DNA of 64,000 nucleotides. Origin: Doryteuthis pealeii (taxonomy: Eukaryota; Mollusca; Cephalopoda; Myopsida; Loliginidae). The DNA is taken from positions 92,261,349 through 92,325,348 of the forward strand of contig CM042157.1 of assembly GCA_023376005.1 (NCBI GenBank). The letters are read 5' to 3'. Positions 33,701-43,992 of this stretch are shown here, in pieces. Below the pieces are notes generated by a model, which was not told where the DNA came from, ran no database searches, and saw nothing but the letters and a program-made list of their open reading frames with translations. A program made the translations under genes and the position numbers. Within the stretch, counting starts at the first letter, position 1. Each line of letters begins with the position of its first letter.

Positions 33701-35868
33701 GTCATCCATGTGGAAATCAGCTGTCTGAAGAGGACACAAATGTATATGATATGGGAGTGTGTATTTCAATGGACGTGTGTAAATGCTATGAAGGATACTA
33801 CGGAACCTATTGCGAAAATAAAATATGCAAGTGTTCTCATGGTCACTGCAAGGTACCTTTCAAGTGTGTATGTTACGAAGGTTATAGGGGTGAAGAATGT
33901 ACCGATGCCATTTGTTTAGGTGGTTGTGTGCATGGCGATTGTGTTCAACCAGATACATGCCACTGTTATAGATATTACTGGGTTGGTCAACGTTGTAATT
34001 TTCATCTGGCAGCAGTTCTAACTCCATTATTCATATTCTTGATTGGATCAATTTATCTTGGTTATACGCTTGCAATTTTTTTCCGAAAACGTATTGAGCG
34101 TGCAATTGCTCTTTCAAATTTTGACTGGTTGGTGGATTGGCAAGATGTGTCTGTACAAGAAAGAAGTCTTACTTCCCTGAAAAGCATGGGATTAATGAGT
34201 AGCACAACAAATCAGTCTACTATTTACAATTGGAAGAGACGAAAATGGTTTGTGAAGAAAATAAAATCTCACCCGATTGAACAAGATAACGAAAATGTCC
34301 ATTTAGAAATGGTCGAATTGATTACTTTAAATCATCAGAACTTAATCACGTACGGGGGAGCGTGTCTCTCTCATCCTAATGTGTGTTTTCTTGTAGAACC
34401 AACCCAGAAAGGTAGTTTGGAGGACGTATTAATGAATGAAACGATACATCTCGATTGGAATTTCCGGTTCTCTTTCATGAAAGATATTTGTCGTGGAATG
34501 AATTTTCTGCATACTAAAACAAATATCGGTTCACATGGCCGCCTCAAATCCTCAAACTGCTTATTGGATAATCGTTGGTGCGTTAGAATAACCGATTTTG
34601 GTGCACCAACGATTCGCTATGGTCCTTACTTGATAGAAAAAACCGAAGAAGAAAAAGCAGAAGAATATTATGCTATGCAAGAATCGTTACTCTGGACAGC
34701 ACCAGAATTATTGGAAACCGCGTCATGCCTCGATGATGTTCGTATGGGTACTCAAGAAGGTGATGCATACTCATTCGGTATTTTAGTAACAGAAATCGCT
34801 ACACGAGACGTGCCTTTTGCGTACGAACGTGGTTACCTGTCTACTTGTGCAATAATTGACCTAATCATGAACCGATATGATCCGGAAGTGAAAGAATATT
34901 TAGCAATCTGGGAATCACTTGGTAGTAATTTGGAAATAGTCCGCCCCTACATTAGTCCTGATTATCTCCCAGATGGACAAGAGGAACAAATTAAATTTTT
35001 GAGAATGCTTGATGATGTGTGGGACAATAATCCACAAGAAAGGAGTACGTTTCAAAAATTAACTACAGTGCTCGACAATATATTTCCAACTAAAGAAGAA
35101 CTAATGGACAATTTGATGCATTTGTTAGAATCCTATTCGAAAAATCTAGAAAAAATTGTTGTCGAGAGAACCGATGCTTTAGAAGAAGAGAAAACTAAAG
35201 TCGAAAATATTGTGAGTCAAATGTTGCCTAAAAAGGTAATTGAAGAATTGAAGAATGGCAACAAAATAGAACCCGAAGATTTTGAATGTGTCACTGTTTA
35301 TTACAGTGATATATGTGGCTTTACATCAATCGCAAAAAGTATCCAACCGATGCAAGTAGTGGATCTTTTGAATGATTTATATAGTCTGTTTGATGGTATT
35401 TTATCACAATATGATGTATATAAAGTGGAGACCATTGGTGATGCTTATGTCGTAGCAAGTGGAGTTCCAATATTGAACGACAACTTACACGCCAATGAAA
35501 TTGCTACTGCAGCCATGGATAAGATGTCAGCAATAATGACTAAGGAATTTTCTTACCTAACCCCTGCTAAATTACAAATGCGATTAGGGATTCATACAGG
35601 ACCTGTAGTTGCTGGTGTGGTTGGTCTGAAGATGCCTCGCTATACTTTATTTGGTGAGACGATGCAGATAGCTTCCACTATGGAATCTTCATCAAAGCCA
35701 ATGCATATACAGGTATCTGGAGACACTGTAAAGATTCTTGAAGAAATTGGAGGTTATTCACTGAAGTACCGTGGGTCCATGACAGTTTGCGGGAAAAACA
35801 TTGAAACCTATTGGCTAACTGGGAAAAGTAATTATGATAAACCACTTCCAGAGGTTGGAGAAGAGTAA
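30772..35868 (+). CDS. Receptor-type guanylate cyclase paralogue 3, complete, intronless (1698 aa)
   Basis: Same architecture as paralogue 2. The frame is open 57 bp further up to a GTG, but the ATG at 30772 gives MFRTRSLLDFYP, which matches paralogue 2, so it is the chosen start. Signal peptide is about residues 14-40. Beta-sandwich-like repeats, ANF-like region, three EGF-like modules (about 33690-34000), membrane segment about 34003-34085, pseudokinase with HGRLKSSN and DFG, coiled coil and cyclase follow. Metal aspartates are Asp1513 (SDICGFT; Cys replaces the Val of the paralogues) and Asp1557. Thr1625, Gln1632 and Thr1636 replace Cys, Asn and Arg. The tail ends PLPEVGEE, in frame with paralogue 1. 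It lies 12 kb from paralogue 2, same strand. Confidence 0.95.
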   Translation: MFRTRSLLDFYPQLVLSTPSLSLFLLASLALRLDTVNSKKYNLVFDSVNSPPAVIPSDPKNLVYSVPLNQLTSRPIIAYVQDKTGKMITSLNGSIKAYVTSMDKSQKKPADLDKWRDSGGKLCQWSNPDQDWPKRLNRESYYTVCGSSLRTTTLIAKIFKGKIIMDWLMHAHSGGVLPADDRFIRVEIPALNISKDTNLFKITEPAASLNITKQPPKNITANTKFGITAEILDRNGIPVTVGLDSVAFVELTVSYDHKTFYDRHGKDMLLESSKVRLGGPLVGTFRATGDKVFRERAVVGKVSFTDVRILDPFFELKLNLTMFMSKDPYLRIPNCKKCYSDVKYKTIVGDNLIQFQIPPPNVLKDIPSIKLTRAFNVYSQVFAKLKMINNFNGTGKTEITRNFPIPGPIQIEIQDANSNRIYAGFDSTMPLELKVTPPDVCVSSDYSVDTEGGIATFFGSVCVIKDSVFLTFYSKKNPLVSVTSQEFKVVGDVYIAHIDHFEFTGAGMQISPHINSFVHFAATDVNDGVIPGVLRPFNMKLIVDTIETKEDISNTILQYRVLSELAERNPSNKIRAAILSGNPKISFAMVRELFNKQTTQISLDEKGEIFTDFPLFNRVCWNNRQIYYSFLKFCQERHWTRMIFIRAKNSYISRTMYRSARRLKIELTEIVIHPEKVQWKADDPDTNKVLSRTMEAIKKEEVKVIACFANHTQIPAILHIAKKKGLSSKEGFQWVFISENAWAFPFNNEFSCDQFPECTTVFGGTILFTETYNTSFMHTKDWERALGYYFSADKSIYLGSKSVYPNTDTSARMALGYDATWLYAQALTNIASKRLTATTERITQELRRVTFAGLSGNLKLDANGDREGFQADIRIINATKAKQSMDEMAPLYKYIVMTPEKDNLEYIYEDDKNTHYTNESLLPISLPVAPLYNIHSYRSRSGRVSKKDFHLIKYDKEPWPSRDIIRNEKTLPPFTCSHPCGNQLSEEDTNVYDMGVCISMDVCKCYEGYYGTYCENKICKCSHGHCKVPFKCVCYEGYRGEECTDAICLGGCVHGDCVQPDTCHCYRYYWVGQRCNFHLAAVLTPLFIFLIGSIYLGYTLAIFFRKRIERAIALSNFDWLVDWQDVSVQERSLTSLKSMGLMSSTTNQSTIYNWKRRKWFVKKIKSHPIEQDNENVHLEMVELITLNHQNLITYGGACLSHPNVCFLVEPTQKGSLEDVLMNETIHLDWNFRFSFMKDICRGMNFLHTKTNIGSHGRLKSSNCLLDNRWCVRITDFGAPTIRYGPYLIEKTEEEKAEEYYAMQESLLWTAPELLETASCLDDVRMGTQEGDAYSFGILVTEIATRDVPFAYERGYLSTCAIIDLIMNRYDPEVKEYLAIWESLGSNLEIVRPYISPDYLPDGQEEQIKFLRMLDDVWDNNPQERSTFQKLTTVLDNIFPTKEELMDNLMHLLESYSKNLEKIVVERTDALEEEKTKVENIVSQMLPKKVIEELKNGNKIEPEDFECVTVYYSDICGFTSIAKSIQPMQVVDLLNDLYSLFDGILSQYDVYKVETIGDAYVVASGVPILNDNLHANEIATAAMDKMSAIMTKEFSYLTPAKLQMRLGIHTGPVVAGVVGLKMPRYTLFGETMQIASTMESSSKPMHIQVSGDTVKILEEIGGYSLKYRGSMTVCGKNIETYWLTGKSNYDKPLPEVGEE

Positions 35869-36290
35869 AAAAACAAAACAAAAAGATCCTAAAAAAAAAG
35901 AAAAGAAAAAAAAAAGAATTAACCAGCAAACAAAAATATAATCACTACAATTCTTGTTCTGGATTGGTGGTTATATTCCTAGATGAATTGGATCCGTAAT
36001 CCATTTCTTGATTTTGATCTTTTTTTTTTAATCTTTTGTTTCGAGAGATTTTGTCTTTTGATATTTTCGCTAAAAAAAAACAAACGAAATAAACGTACTT
36101 TGTGTGTGATGCTAGATTCTGATGTTATTTAATTTATAAGGAAATTTTTAAAGCGATATTTATCTTTTAATGATTTCAGGTTGAAAGCTTTTAACCGTTG
36201 CATTGTATATATCGTCATCATTGTTTTTGTTGTGGTTGAATATTTGATTTGTAGATGTAAACCTGGTGATTGGATGGGATTGGTTGGTTG
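35869..36290 (+). other. 3' UTR/poly(A) region of cyclase paralogue 3
   Basis: AATAAA at 36088-36093, then GTACTTTGTGTGTGATG, a GT-rich downstream element. It is homologous to 3868-3890 after paralogue 1. The frame at 36181-36411 is not supported. Confidence 0.5.
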
Positions 36291-37610
36291 GTTGGTTGGA
36301 TTTTACAGCATGTCAACCTTTGTTGGGTTATTTTATGCCGAACACGTTTTTGTTTTATTCATTCTTGTTTGGTATTCAATATATATTTCAAACTCAATTT
36401 TTATTTTCTAACTCAATTTTTTAAAACGCAGTTTTTTTAAATCCATTTTTTAAACCTAATTTTTTTTTCTATTCAACCCATAGATGTGACCCTAACAGGT
36501 ACTACCACTCCGAGTCATGGCGAACCTGGGAGTAATGGTGACGAAAGGGTACTCCATATTCCCCAGAGCTCCAGAATTGGAACTTCACAATCAGATAGAA
36601 TTTAACGTCATATCAAAGACAATGAGACTCTTAGCCTTCTAGCACATTAATGATAAAAATAGTTAGGGGTTTGCCATAAGAGCAATAGGGTCGAAACATA
36701 TTTCCTGAATCGGGACAATCATAAAGATACTAGGGCTTGTAAAATTCAATTCAAAGTTAATTAATGAACATACAATTCCAACACGTTGTGAGACAAAACA
36801 TTTAATATATTGTTGTACCGGCCGTTCCTACAGTGGAGAACATGCACCGGTTCTCACTATAAATAGTGAGACACCGAGTGGAAAGGTAGAACTGTTCCCG
36901 TTAACGACAAGCTAGTCGTACATGTACCATTGATTGTAAATACACTTGTCTTATTTTACCCTATCTCGACTTGACTTCTTTTTACTGTTGGGACTAACAT
37001 CACAACATATATATAACAGTACATGGAAACGATAAGATACATAATGTACAAGAGAATAGAACATGTAAATACATATACAATATTTAGGTATAAACAAGAT
37101 ACCCAAATGTACCTAACATATAAATGTCACAGACATGGAACTAAAGGATAGTCCATACTGTATAAAGGACTTACAGTAATGTAAGGTGGGGAAGCCCCAC
37201 CGAGAAGGGGGTAGATGGACTCTAGCCCATAGCAGTTCTTGAGAAGATCCAGCTAAAAGAGAAAGACAAGTTCAAACCAGGCGCTTAAATACCAGAGGTG
37301 CCCTAGTGGGAACAAACGGCAACGCAGCAAGAAGATAACTCTTCCAGGCAAAGGGAAGATAATCCCCTACAGACTTGACGTGACCAGCCGATTGATCGGA
37401 GGGAGCCTCTCCAACCGCCCGTCTAGCCTAAATAAGGGGCAAAGTGGGGTGTTGAAAGACATGGACTGCTTAACCACCAGGATTCCGTCATTAAGCATCA
37501 CATTTCACCATTTATGGTCTATTGAAGGGTGTCTATTGAAGGGTGTCTTACCCCTCTACAGGGATGCAGTCGGTGTATTCTACCGTCTAAGCTGACTGGG
37601 TGGTTAGTGA
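36290..37610 (+). repeat. Dispersed repeat D, copy 1, with solo LTR nested inside
   Basis: Two stretches (36300-36760 and about 37430-37600) match the reverse complement of 56640-57140 in the same order: GTCAACCTTTGTTGGGTTAT, TGATGGTACTCC-type, AGAACTGGAAC-type, CAGGATTCCGT and GCAGTCGGTGTATTCTA. A shorter relative is at 47290-47465. Function and class unknown. Confidence 0.65.
36811..37007 (+). mobile_element. Solo LTR, 197 bp, with TATAT target duplication
   Basis: Begins TGTTGTACCGG and ends CATCACAACA, so it has TGTTG/CAACA inverted termini. The 5-bp TATAT repeats immediately on both sides (36806-36810 and 37008-37012). An internal TATA-like CTATAAATAG lies near 36858. No internal region, so it is a recombined remnant. 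Confidence 0.75.
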
Positions 37611-38037
37611 TTGGAGTTATTTGTAGTCATTTTAAGGCTGCAGGTGAGAGCACTTTACAGTGGAGATCCCTTGTGTTCCTTTTTGTTTAGTAGAATCCTT
37701 GTGTTCCTTAGAGTTACGCAGAATCCTTGGTTGTTGATCCGTTCGTCCGTGTTAACTACGAGCAACTGAACGCCTTTGAAGATCGGCGATTAATGTAACG
37801 TGGCGGTATATTCACGGTACCAAAACGGATATACGTAACGTTCTAATAGCGATATATGTTGTATAGCGGGTCTTGTCAACGTGCCTCCAAATTCACGACA
37901 CTAAAAAGGTGACGGGCACGTGGCGGTCATCTTGTCGATAAAAAAAAGTACAAGCGCGAGAAATATATCTTCACAAGCTGCATATCTTTTAGTTCCAGGC
38001 TCGTCTCGTGGGTTGTTTTGGAGAGGAGGAAAAGCAG

Positions 38038-38091
<54 letters not shown>

Positions 38092-38722
38092 ACACTGCTA
38101 AACTACTGCGATCCCACACAAGGGACCAGAGGTCCGTCTGTCCTCTAGGCCTCGGAAAGCAAAAAGAGGCCGATCTTGTTCTTCATCGTTCCACGTCACC
38201 ACGTGACTTCTGGTTCCGGTCAACACCCGAAACTTCCGGTTGACATTCAATTCTCCATTCGGGGGGGTCACGCCCCGGTCAAATTCACGACAACCTGTTT
38301 TATGTTCATCACTTTTTTAAAGCCTTTACTCCCTTATTTCTTCTTCCTCCTTTTCTAATAGTAGTCCTCGCAAAACTCAGGACCTTCCATCTCGCTACAT
38401 TAAATAGTTAACTAACCACGTATTCGAGCATGTTGATTGGCTGATTGAATTCACGCGGCCATGCAGAGTCTATAAGTTTAATTGGTGGGTTCCATCACAC
38501 CTTATATCACAAAATTATTCCAACATGTGTTAATATCATTCTGTAAAAGTTTCAATATGTAACCGCAATGGACAATTTATCGGGTGTTGAATTTGTTTTA
38601 GTTTAATCTACATCTTAATTTCTAATGAGTTTTTTTTCCTTCTGTTTATTCAAAAGAATTTTCAAAGAATGCATTTAAAAATTATAAGTAGAAAACTTAC
38701 CTGCTAATCAAAGCTTAACTTT
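37611..38722. other. Intergenic with (GA)n and old repeat fragments
   Basis: (GA)n at 38036-38085. AAATTCACGACA recurs at about 37890 and 38281 around it, hinting at a small inserted element. No supported gene. Confidence 0.4.
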
Positions 38723-38925
38723 TGTAGTGTTAGAAGAATACCTATCATTGTCGAAAGAAAAAGTAACATCCAAAAGACAAACAGGGGAGAATGAGAAAAA
38801 AGAATAGAAAGTGGAATAAATGTAAGATAAGGTCATTGAATGGACGTTCTCTCTTAATTAAGAAAAATTAGTTCATCTGTTCTTTCTCCCATACAAAATT
38901 GTATTTTCTGAGGATGAGAATAGAA
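38723..38925. other. 3'-flank block shared by the cyclase paralogues, copy 3
   Basis: GTAGTGTTAGAAG, AAGGTCATTGAATGGACG, TCTTTCTCCCATACAAAATT and TTCTGAGGATGAGAAT follow the order seen at 4070-4345. It sits 2.9 kb after the stop because repeat D, the solo LTR and other material lie between. Confidence 0.65.
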
Positions 38926-38984
38926 AACTTAACAATGAACCTTTATTTTTTACATACATTAATGAAACTGTCAGAATATTGTAC

Positions 38985-39237
38985 TCTGGCCTGCGTTCCA
39001 ATGTCTAGACATGGAAATTAGAGAATAATATTGAGATTAGAGAGCATACAAAGAAGAGTGTCAAAACTAGTAAAAAGAGTAAAGGAAAACAGTTACAAGG
39101 AGAGATTAAAGAAATTAGGATTAACTACTCTACTAGAAAGAAGAATGAGAGGTGATCTGATTGAAACTTTTAAAATAATCAACGGAGTTTCTCCTCAAAC
39201 TGGAAATTTACTATCAAGGCGGATTAAAAAAAACTAA
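38985..39237 (+). pseudogene. LINE reverse-transcriptase C-terminal fragment (CR1/jockey-like)
   Basis: The frame from about 39031 reads LESIQRRVSKLVKRV and RLKKLGLTTLLERRMRGDLI, the typical post-palm tail of non-LTR reverse transcriptases. Upstream about 45 bases also resemble the LEYC...W motif but in another frame. 5'-truncated and broken; no YxDD motif is present. Confidence 0.7.
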
Positions 39238-39520
39238 ACATTTCAACCAATTTTATTTCTTTTGCTAATAAAGTTTTTGGAATAAATTGCCAAATCAGAT
39301 AAAAACAGAAATAGCGTGAAAAAAATAAAACATTTAATTGAATGATTTCAGAAATAATGTCCAGAAAAGGAATTTAAAAGGCCATTTTAAAACTATGGAT
39401 GGATTATCTAATAAAATTTGATTCGTATAGATATTGTATGCTCAGTGCAAAGATTCTCTTTTTTTTTCTTTCTTAAGGTTGATGTGAGAAGATAGTAAAA
39501 ACGCAGATACCCAATGAGGC

Positions 39521-39522
<2 letters not shown>

Positions 39523-39570
<48 letters not shown>

Positions 39571-39580
39571 TAGCAAATTA

Positions 39581-39630
<50 letters not shown>

Positions 39631-39651
39631 TAGCAATAATGTAGCAAACTA

Positions 39652-39736
<85 letters not shown>
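39523..39736. repeat. (TAA)n microsatellite in three blocks
   Basis: Three (AAT)n runs (39523-39570, 39582-39630, 39652-39736) separated by near-identical GTAGCAAATTAG-type spacers, suggesting internal duplication. The Ile- or Leu-only frames are artefacts. Confidence 0.9.
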
Positions 39737-39737
<1 letters not shown>

Positions 39738-39739
39738 TT

Positions 39740-41641
39740 AATTGAAAAAGCCATGGAAAACTGGAGAGTTCAATTAAAAGCCGAAAAACAATCTCTGGCA
39801 GAAGTAAAAATTCAAAAGGTATCTTCCAAGGAGACTCATTATCACCACTACTGTTCATTATAGCAATGATGCCTGTCAGTCATATACTTAAAAAATGTAC
39901 AGGGGGATACAAATTCACTAGCGCACAAGAGAAGATAAACCACCTTATGTACATGGATGACATAAAAATGTTTGCAAAAAATGAAAAAGAGTTAGAAACC
40001 CTGGTACAAACTATTAGAATATATAGCCAAGATATAGGAATGGAATTTGGAATTGAAAAATGTGCTATGCTAGTAATGAAACAGGGTGAAAGAAAATTAA
40101 TGAATGGAATACAACTACCAAATCAAGACACTATAAAATCACTTGATGAAAAGGAAAGTTACAAATACTTAGGAATTTTAGAAGCGGACAATATTAAGCA
40201 AATAGAAATGAAAGGAAAAGTTAAAAAAGAATATCTCAGGAGAACTAGAAAACTTCTAGAAACTAAACTTAACAGCAGAAATCTGATCAAAGGAATCAAT
40301 ACCTGGGCTGTCCCCATTATAAGATACTCAGGACCATTCTTAAAATGGACAAAAGAAGAACTCAGACAGATTGACCAAAGAATGAGAAAGTTAATGACCA
40401 TGCACAAGGCTCTTCACCCTAGAGACGATAGAGATAGATTATATGTGTCAAGAAAGGAAGGGGGAGAGATCTTGCCAACATAGAGGACTGCGTAGAAACT
40501 GTTGGATTTTGTTGATATATAAGGCATAAGGTAAATGGTCACTTCTACTTATAGACTCGACTATAAACACGTGACCTGAGTAGGATTCTTATTGTCCAAT
40601 CACTGGCACTGCTGCTGCTGCTTCTGCTGTATTAATAGATCCCAATCTGAGATTATTTCATTGACATATGGATTCCCTTGGACGACGGACTTACAAGGAA
40701 TACGTTAACACTGGATTCTTATTGGCTTGCTTACTTATTCATTACATCTGGAACGAAGGATGGCTGCCAGATACTTAACAGAAACCACTATCCAACAACT
40801 TGAGGATTACACAAGAAAGAGCAAAGACAAATTACTTATGGCGGCCAACAATAGTAGAAGTGACAGATGGACAAACAGAAAAACAACAAAGACTAGAAAA
40901 CAAAAATGGGAAGAAAAACAATTATATGAACACTTCAAACGACAAATCAAAGAGGTTGCACATGGAAAGACTTGGACATGGTTAAGAAAAGGAAACCTCA
41001 AAAGAGAAACAGAATCATTAATAATTGCTGTACAAAATAATGCCATAAGGACAAACTATATAAAAGCGAAAATTGATAAGACTCAACAAATAGTTAATGA
41101 GACTGAAAACCATATACTCTGCGAATGTAGCAAACTAGCACAACGAGAATACAAAACTAGACACGACTGGGTTGGGAAGGTGATCCACTGGGAATTATGC
41201 AAAAAATTAAATTTTGACCACACAACAAAATGGTATATGCATAAACCAGAATCTGTTCTTGAGAACGAAACACATAAAATTCTCTGGGACTTTGAAATAA
41301 AAACGGATCACCTTATCCCAGCAAGAAGACCAGACATAGTGTTGATTAACAAAAAAGAAAGAACTTGTCAACTTGTGGATTTTGCAGTGCCAGCAGATCA
41401 CAGGGTGAAGCTAAAGGAAAATGAAAAAGTGGACAAATATCTGGACCTTGCCAGAGAACTGAAAAAGTTATGGATCATGAAAGTGAAAGTGATACCAATT
41501 GTAGTTGGTGCACTTGGAACAGTCCCAAAAGGATTAGAAAAGGGCTTGGAAAGTTTGGAAATCAAAGGAAGGATTGAAACCATTCAGAACACTGCACTGC
41601 TGCAATCTGTCAGAATACTCAGAAGAGTCCTGGAGACCTGA
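39740..41641 (+). pseudogene. LINE with REL-type endonuclease (R2-like), 5'-truncated and broken
   Basis: 39866-40483 encodes a reverse-transcriptase palm with the YMDD active site (MYMDDIKMF, about 39953) and thumb; the upstream FQGDSLSPLLF-like motif near 39826 is in another frame. After a break at about 40470-40720, 40727-41641 encodes the C-terminal part, including RRPDIVLINKKERTCQLVDF, matching the PD...D core of the restriction-like endonuclease of R2-type LINEs. The CCHC zinc knuckle expected before HILCECSKL is missing (KIDKTQQ runs directly into IVNETEN). It inserts or ends just after a (TAA)n array. Not functional as it stands. Confidence 0.85.
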
Positions 41642-41770
41642 GAAGACTTGCTGTCACTCAGACTCCAGTGAAATACCATCAGCTAACACTGGTGTGAAAA
41701 CTCAAAAGGAGACCAAACCCTCGTAGAGGTGAAAATCCAAAGAACTATCTTCCACTCTTACTATTGTAAA

Positions 41771-41976
41771 ATTGGTTATTTCCTATAACTCCAACCTAAA
41801 AAGGGGAACCACTCTGAATGAATTTTATCTGTTAATTAATCTACCCATTATTTTCCCATTAAACTAATCCTAAACCCTAACCCTAACCCCACCTTCTTAG
41901 TAGATCAATAAATAAATGAATATTTTATTAGTCAATCAGAGTTTTTTTAAGTTAGAGTTATAGGAAATAACCGATT
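41771..41976. mobile_element. Small MITE with about 32-bp inverted ends, telomere-like repeats inside
   Basis: ATTGGTTATTTCCTATAACT at the left is mirrored at 41945-41976. Inside, at 41869-41890, is CCTAAACCCTAACCCTAACC, about three animal telomere-type CCCTAA units. Confidence 0.65.
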
Positions 41977-42924
41977 TTTCTTTATGTCAAGAGAAAACTG
42001 AAATAAAAACGAAAACTCATCAGCCACATTCCAGTTTCGAAACTGACTAGCAAAAAAACTAATAATTGGAGAGAAAAGCAATTTTATAGAAAATTCAAGG
42101 GATGACTAGAATAAATCTACAGACGAAATGATCTAGATAAAGTTGCGGGGAAAATGGAAACGGAATTACTCCAATAGAGTCTCCAATAATAACTGTAATA
42201 AAATAATTGACATAAAAGACAAAAGAGACAAAGACAAAATATCAAATGTCACCTGTGCTGAGACAGAGATGGAACTGAAAATCACAGACGAAGCGAATGT
42301 AGCTATTTAACCGAGAAAGAGTCTACAAACATACACGACTGAGTAAGAATGCTCATTCATTTAGAATTGTGCAACCAACTTGGATCTGTTGTATTTCTTC
42401 TTTGTGGAATTATTAACAGAAAATACAAACTGTTGATTTAAATGAGGTTTTATTTTTGGTTTGAGAAAAATTCTGCTTTTACATCAAATTGTACTAAGCT
42501 TGGTTGTAACCTCTTAAACCTTTTGTGGATCCAGGAGCTGAAGGCTGTGCTGAGGTTTACCGGTGACTCTCGTGGAAGCTGGTCTGTCTCTTCTCGCGTC
42601 TCGTCGTCAACTGACTTCTCCCACGTGTCCCTTTCAGTGACTCCTTAAAATTACTACTACATCTACCTCCTACTCCTATTATTATCTACCTCTTACTGCT
42701 ACCTTTCATATTCCCATCTAAAAGAAACGTCCTTATTTTACCGCCCAAATCTAAATTCTTGGTACCAGTGTGTCTACATTTTTCTATTTTTAGAACACTA
42801 GCCAAACGCCATTGTTTCAACCATTACAGGTCTAACCAAACATGAAAATTAATTATAAAAGCGCTAACCAGCTACGAATCACCTAGAAGAGAAAATATAT
42901 GATTCTTTGTAAAGTAAAATCAAC
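41977..42924. other. Intergenic, nothing recognised
   Basis: The 68-residue frame at 42442-42648 shows no recognisable domain and sits in a CT-rich stretch, so it is not called. Confidence 0.4.
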
Positions 42925-43168
42925 GGGGCGGCCTAAAGTCGGTATCAGCCAATCAGCGAGGAGTCTATCCCCTTTTCAATAGCGCTAGACCAAGGAGATT
43001 GTTTTTAGCATCTGAGGTGGAGCGCCACACCTACCATCAGCTCCTCACTTTACCGCACAGATCCCTGTGCTACTCATACGCTGAGTTGGCGGGGACGGGT
43101 ATCGAACTAGCAACCTTGTGGTTTCTAGCCGAACGCTCTACCGACTGAGCTAACCCGAACGCGCACCT
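42925..43168 (-). mobile_element. tRNA-derived SINE, third family
   Basis: On the minus strand the head reads GGGTTAGCTCAGTCGGTAGA (A box) and then GCTAGTTCGATACCCG (B box). The anticodon arm does not pair, so it is not a working tRNA. About 160 bp of body follows (GTAGCACAGGGATCTGTGCG onward). Confidence 0.7.
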
Positions 43169-43941
43169 GTTTAGATACCAAAAATGCCAATTTCAAAAAG
43201 TTCACAAAAACTCGGGTAATTATAGGAATTTGATAAAAATTTCAATAATTAAAAGAAAAAGAAAAAGGAGGAATTTTATTTTTTGAAAGAAGTTTTCACT
43301 TAAAATTTTGGCTTCAACATGTTTTTTCTTTTAATCAATTAAAATATCTGTTTAATTAATGATATATAAGAGAATAATTTTCATTTAAAAAAAAAAGATA
43401 TTTCGTGGGATATTCATAGGATAATTAATACTTTTTTTTTATTTTCATTAAAAAATTTTTTTCTTTGTAAACGGAAGCCTTACTTTTGAGTCTTTAAAAA
43501 CGGGAAAATTAAAGTAAATCTTGTTCTTTTCAGTGCATTTTTTGCCTATTTTCTTTATATATTTTCTACATATTCGAGTTATTCTTTCCAGAGGTGTTTT
43601 CCTAATCGACAATTTTTTAAAGATTTGTGGCGAGCGAGCCGGAAGTTATCGCTTCAACAGACAGAGATCGAATGACAAAAATAAGTAGTTTGCGCATGTG
43701 GATCGCGCAACCTAGTAAAAAATAAAATTCAAAATAAAAGTCGTAAAATTCAACCAATCAGAGGCGTTCCCGCCTAATAAGAAAATTTATCAAATAGACC
43801 CCTTTTGGAGCCTATACTGGACTATAAAAAAGCCAGCCTTTCGGATCCTAACCAGAAAGATCTCATTTGCCTAAGGGAATTCACGTCACCCTTTTTAAGA
43901 ACATTTCGCTTACATGCTGATGGTATCTATCTATCTATCTA

Positions 43942-43992
<51 letters not shown>

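Noticed and set aside
39408..39858. Poly-Ile, poly-Tyr and poly-Leu frames
   Set aside because: They are (TAA)n microsatellite artefacts.
43085..43168. Functional tRNA gene on the minus strand
   Set aside because: A and B boxes are present but the anticodon and acceptor stems do not pair, and a SINE body follows.
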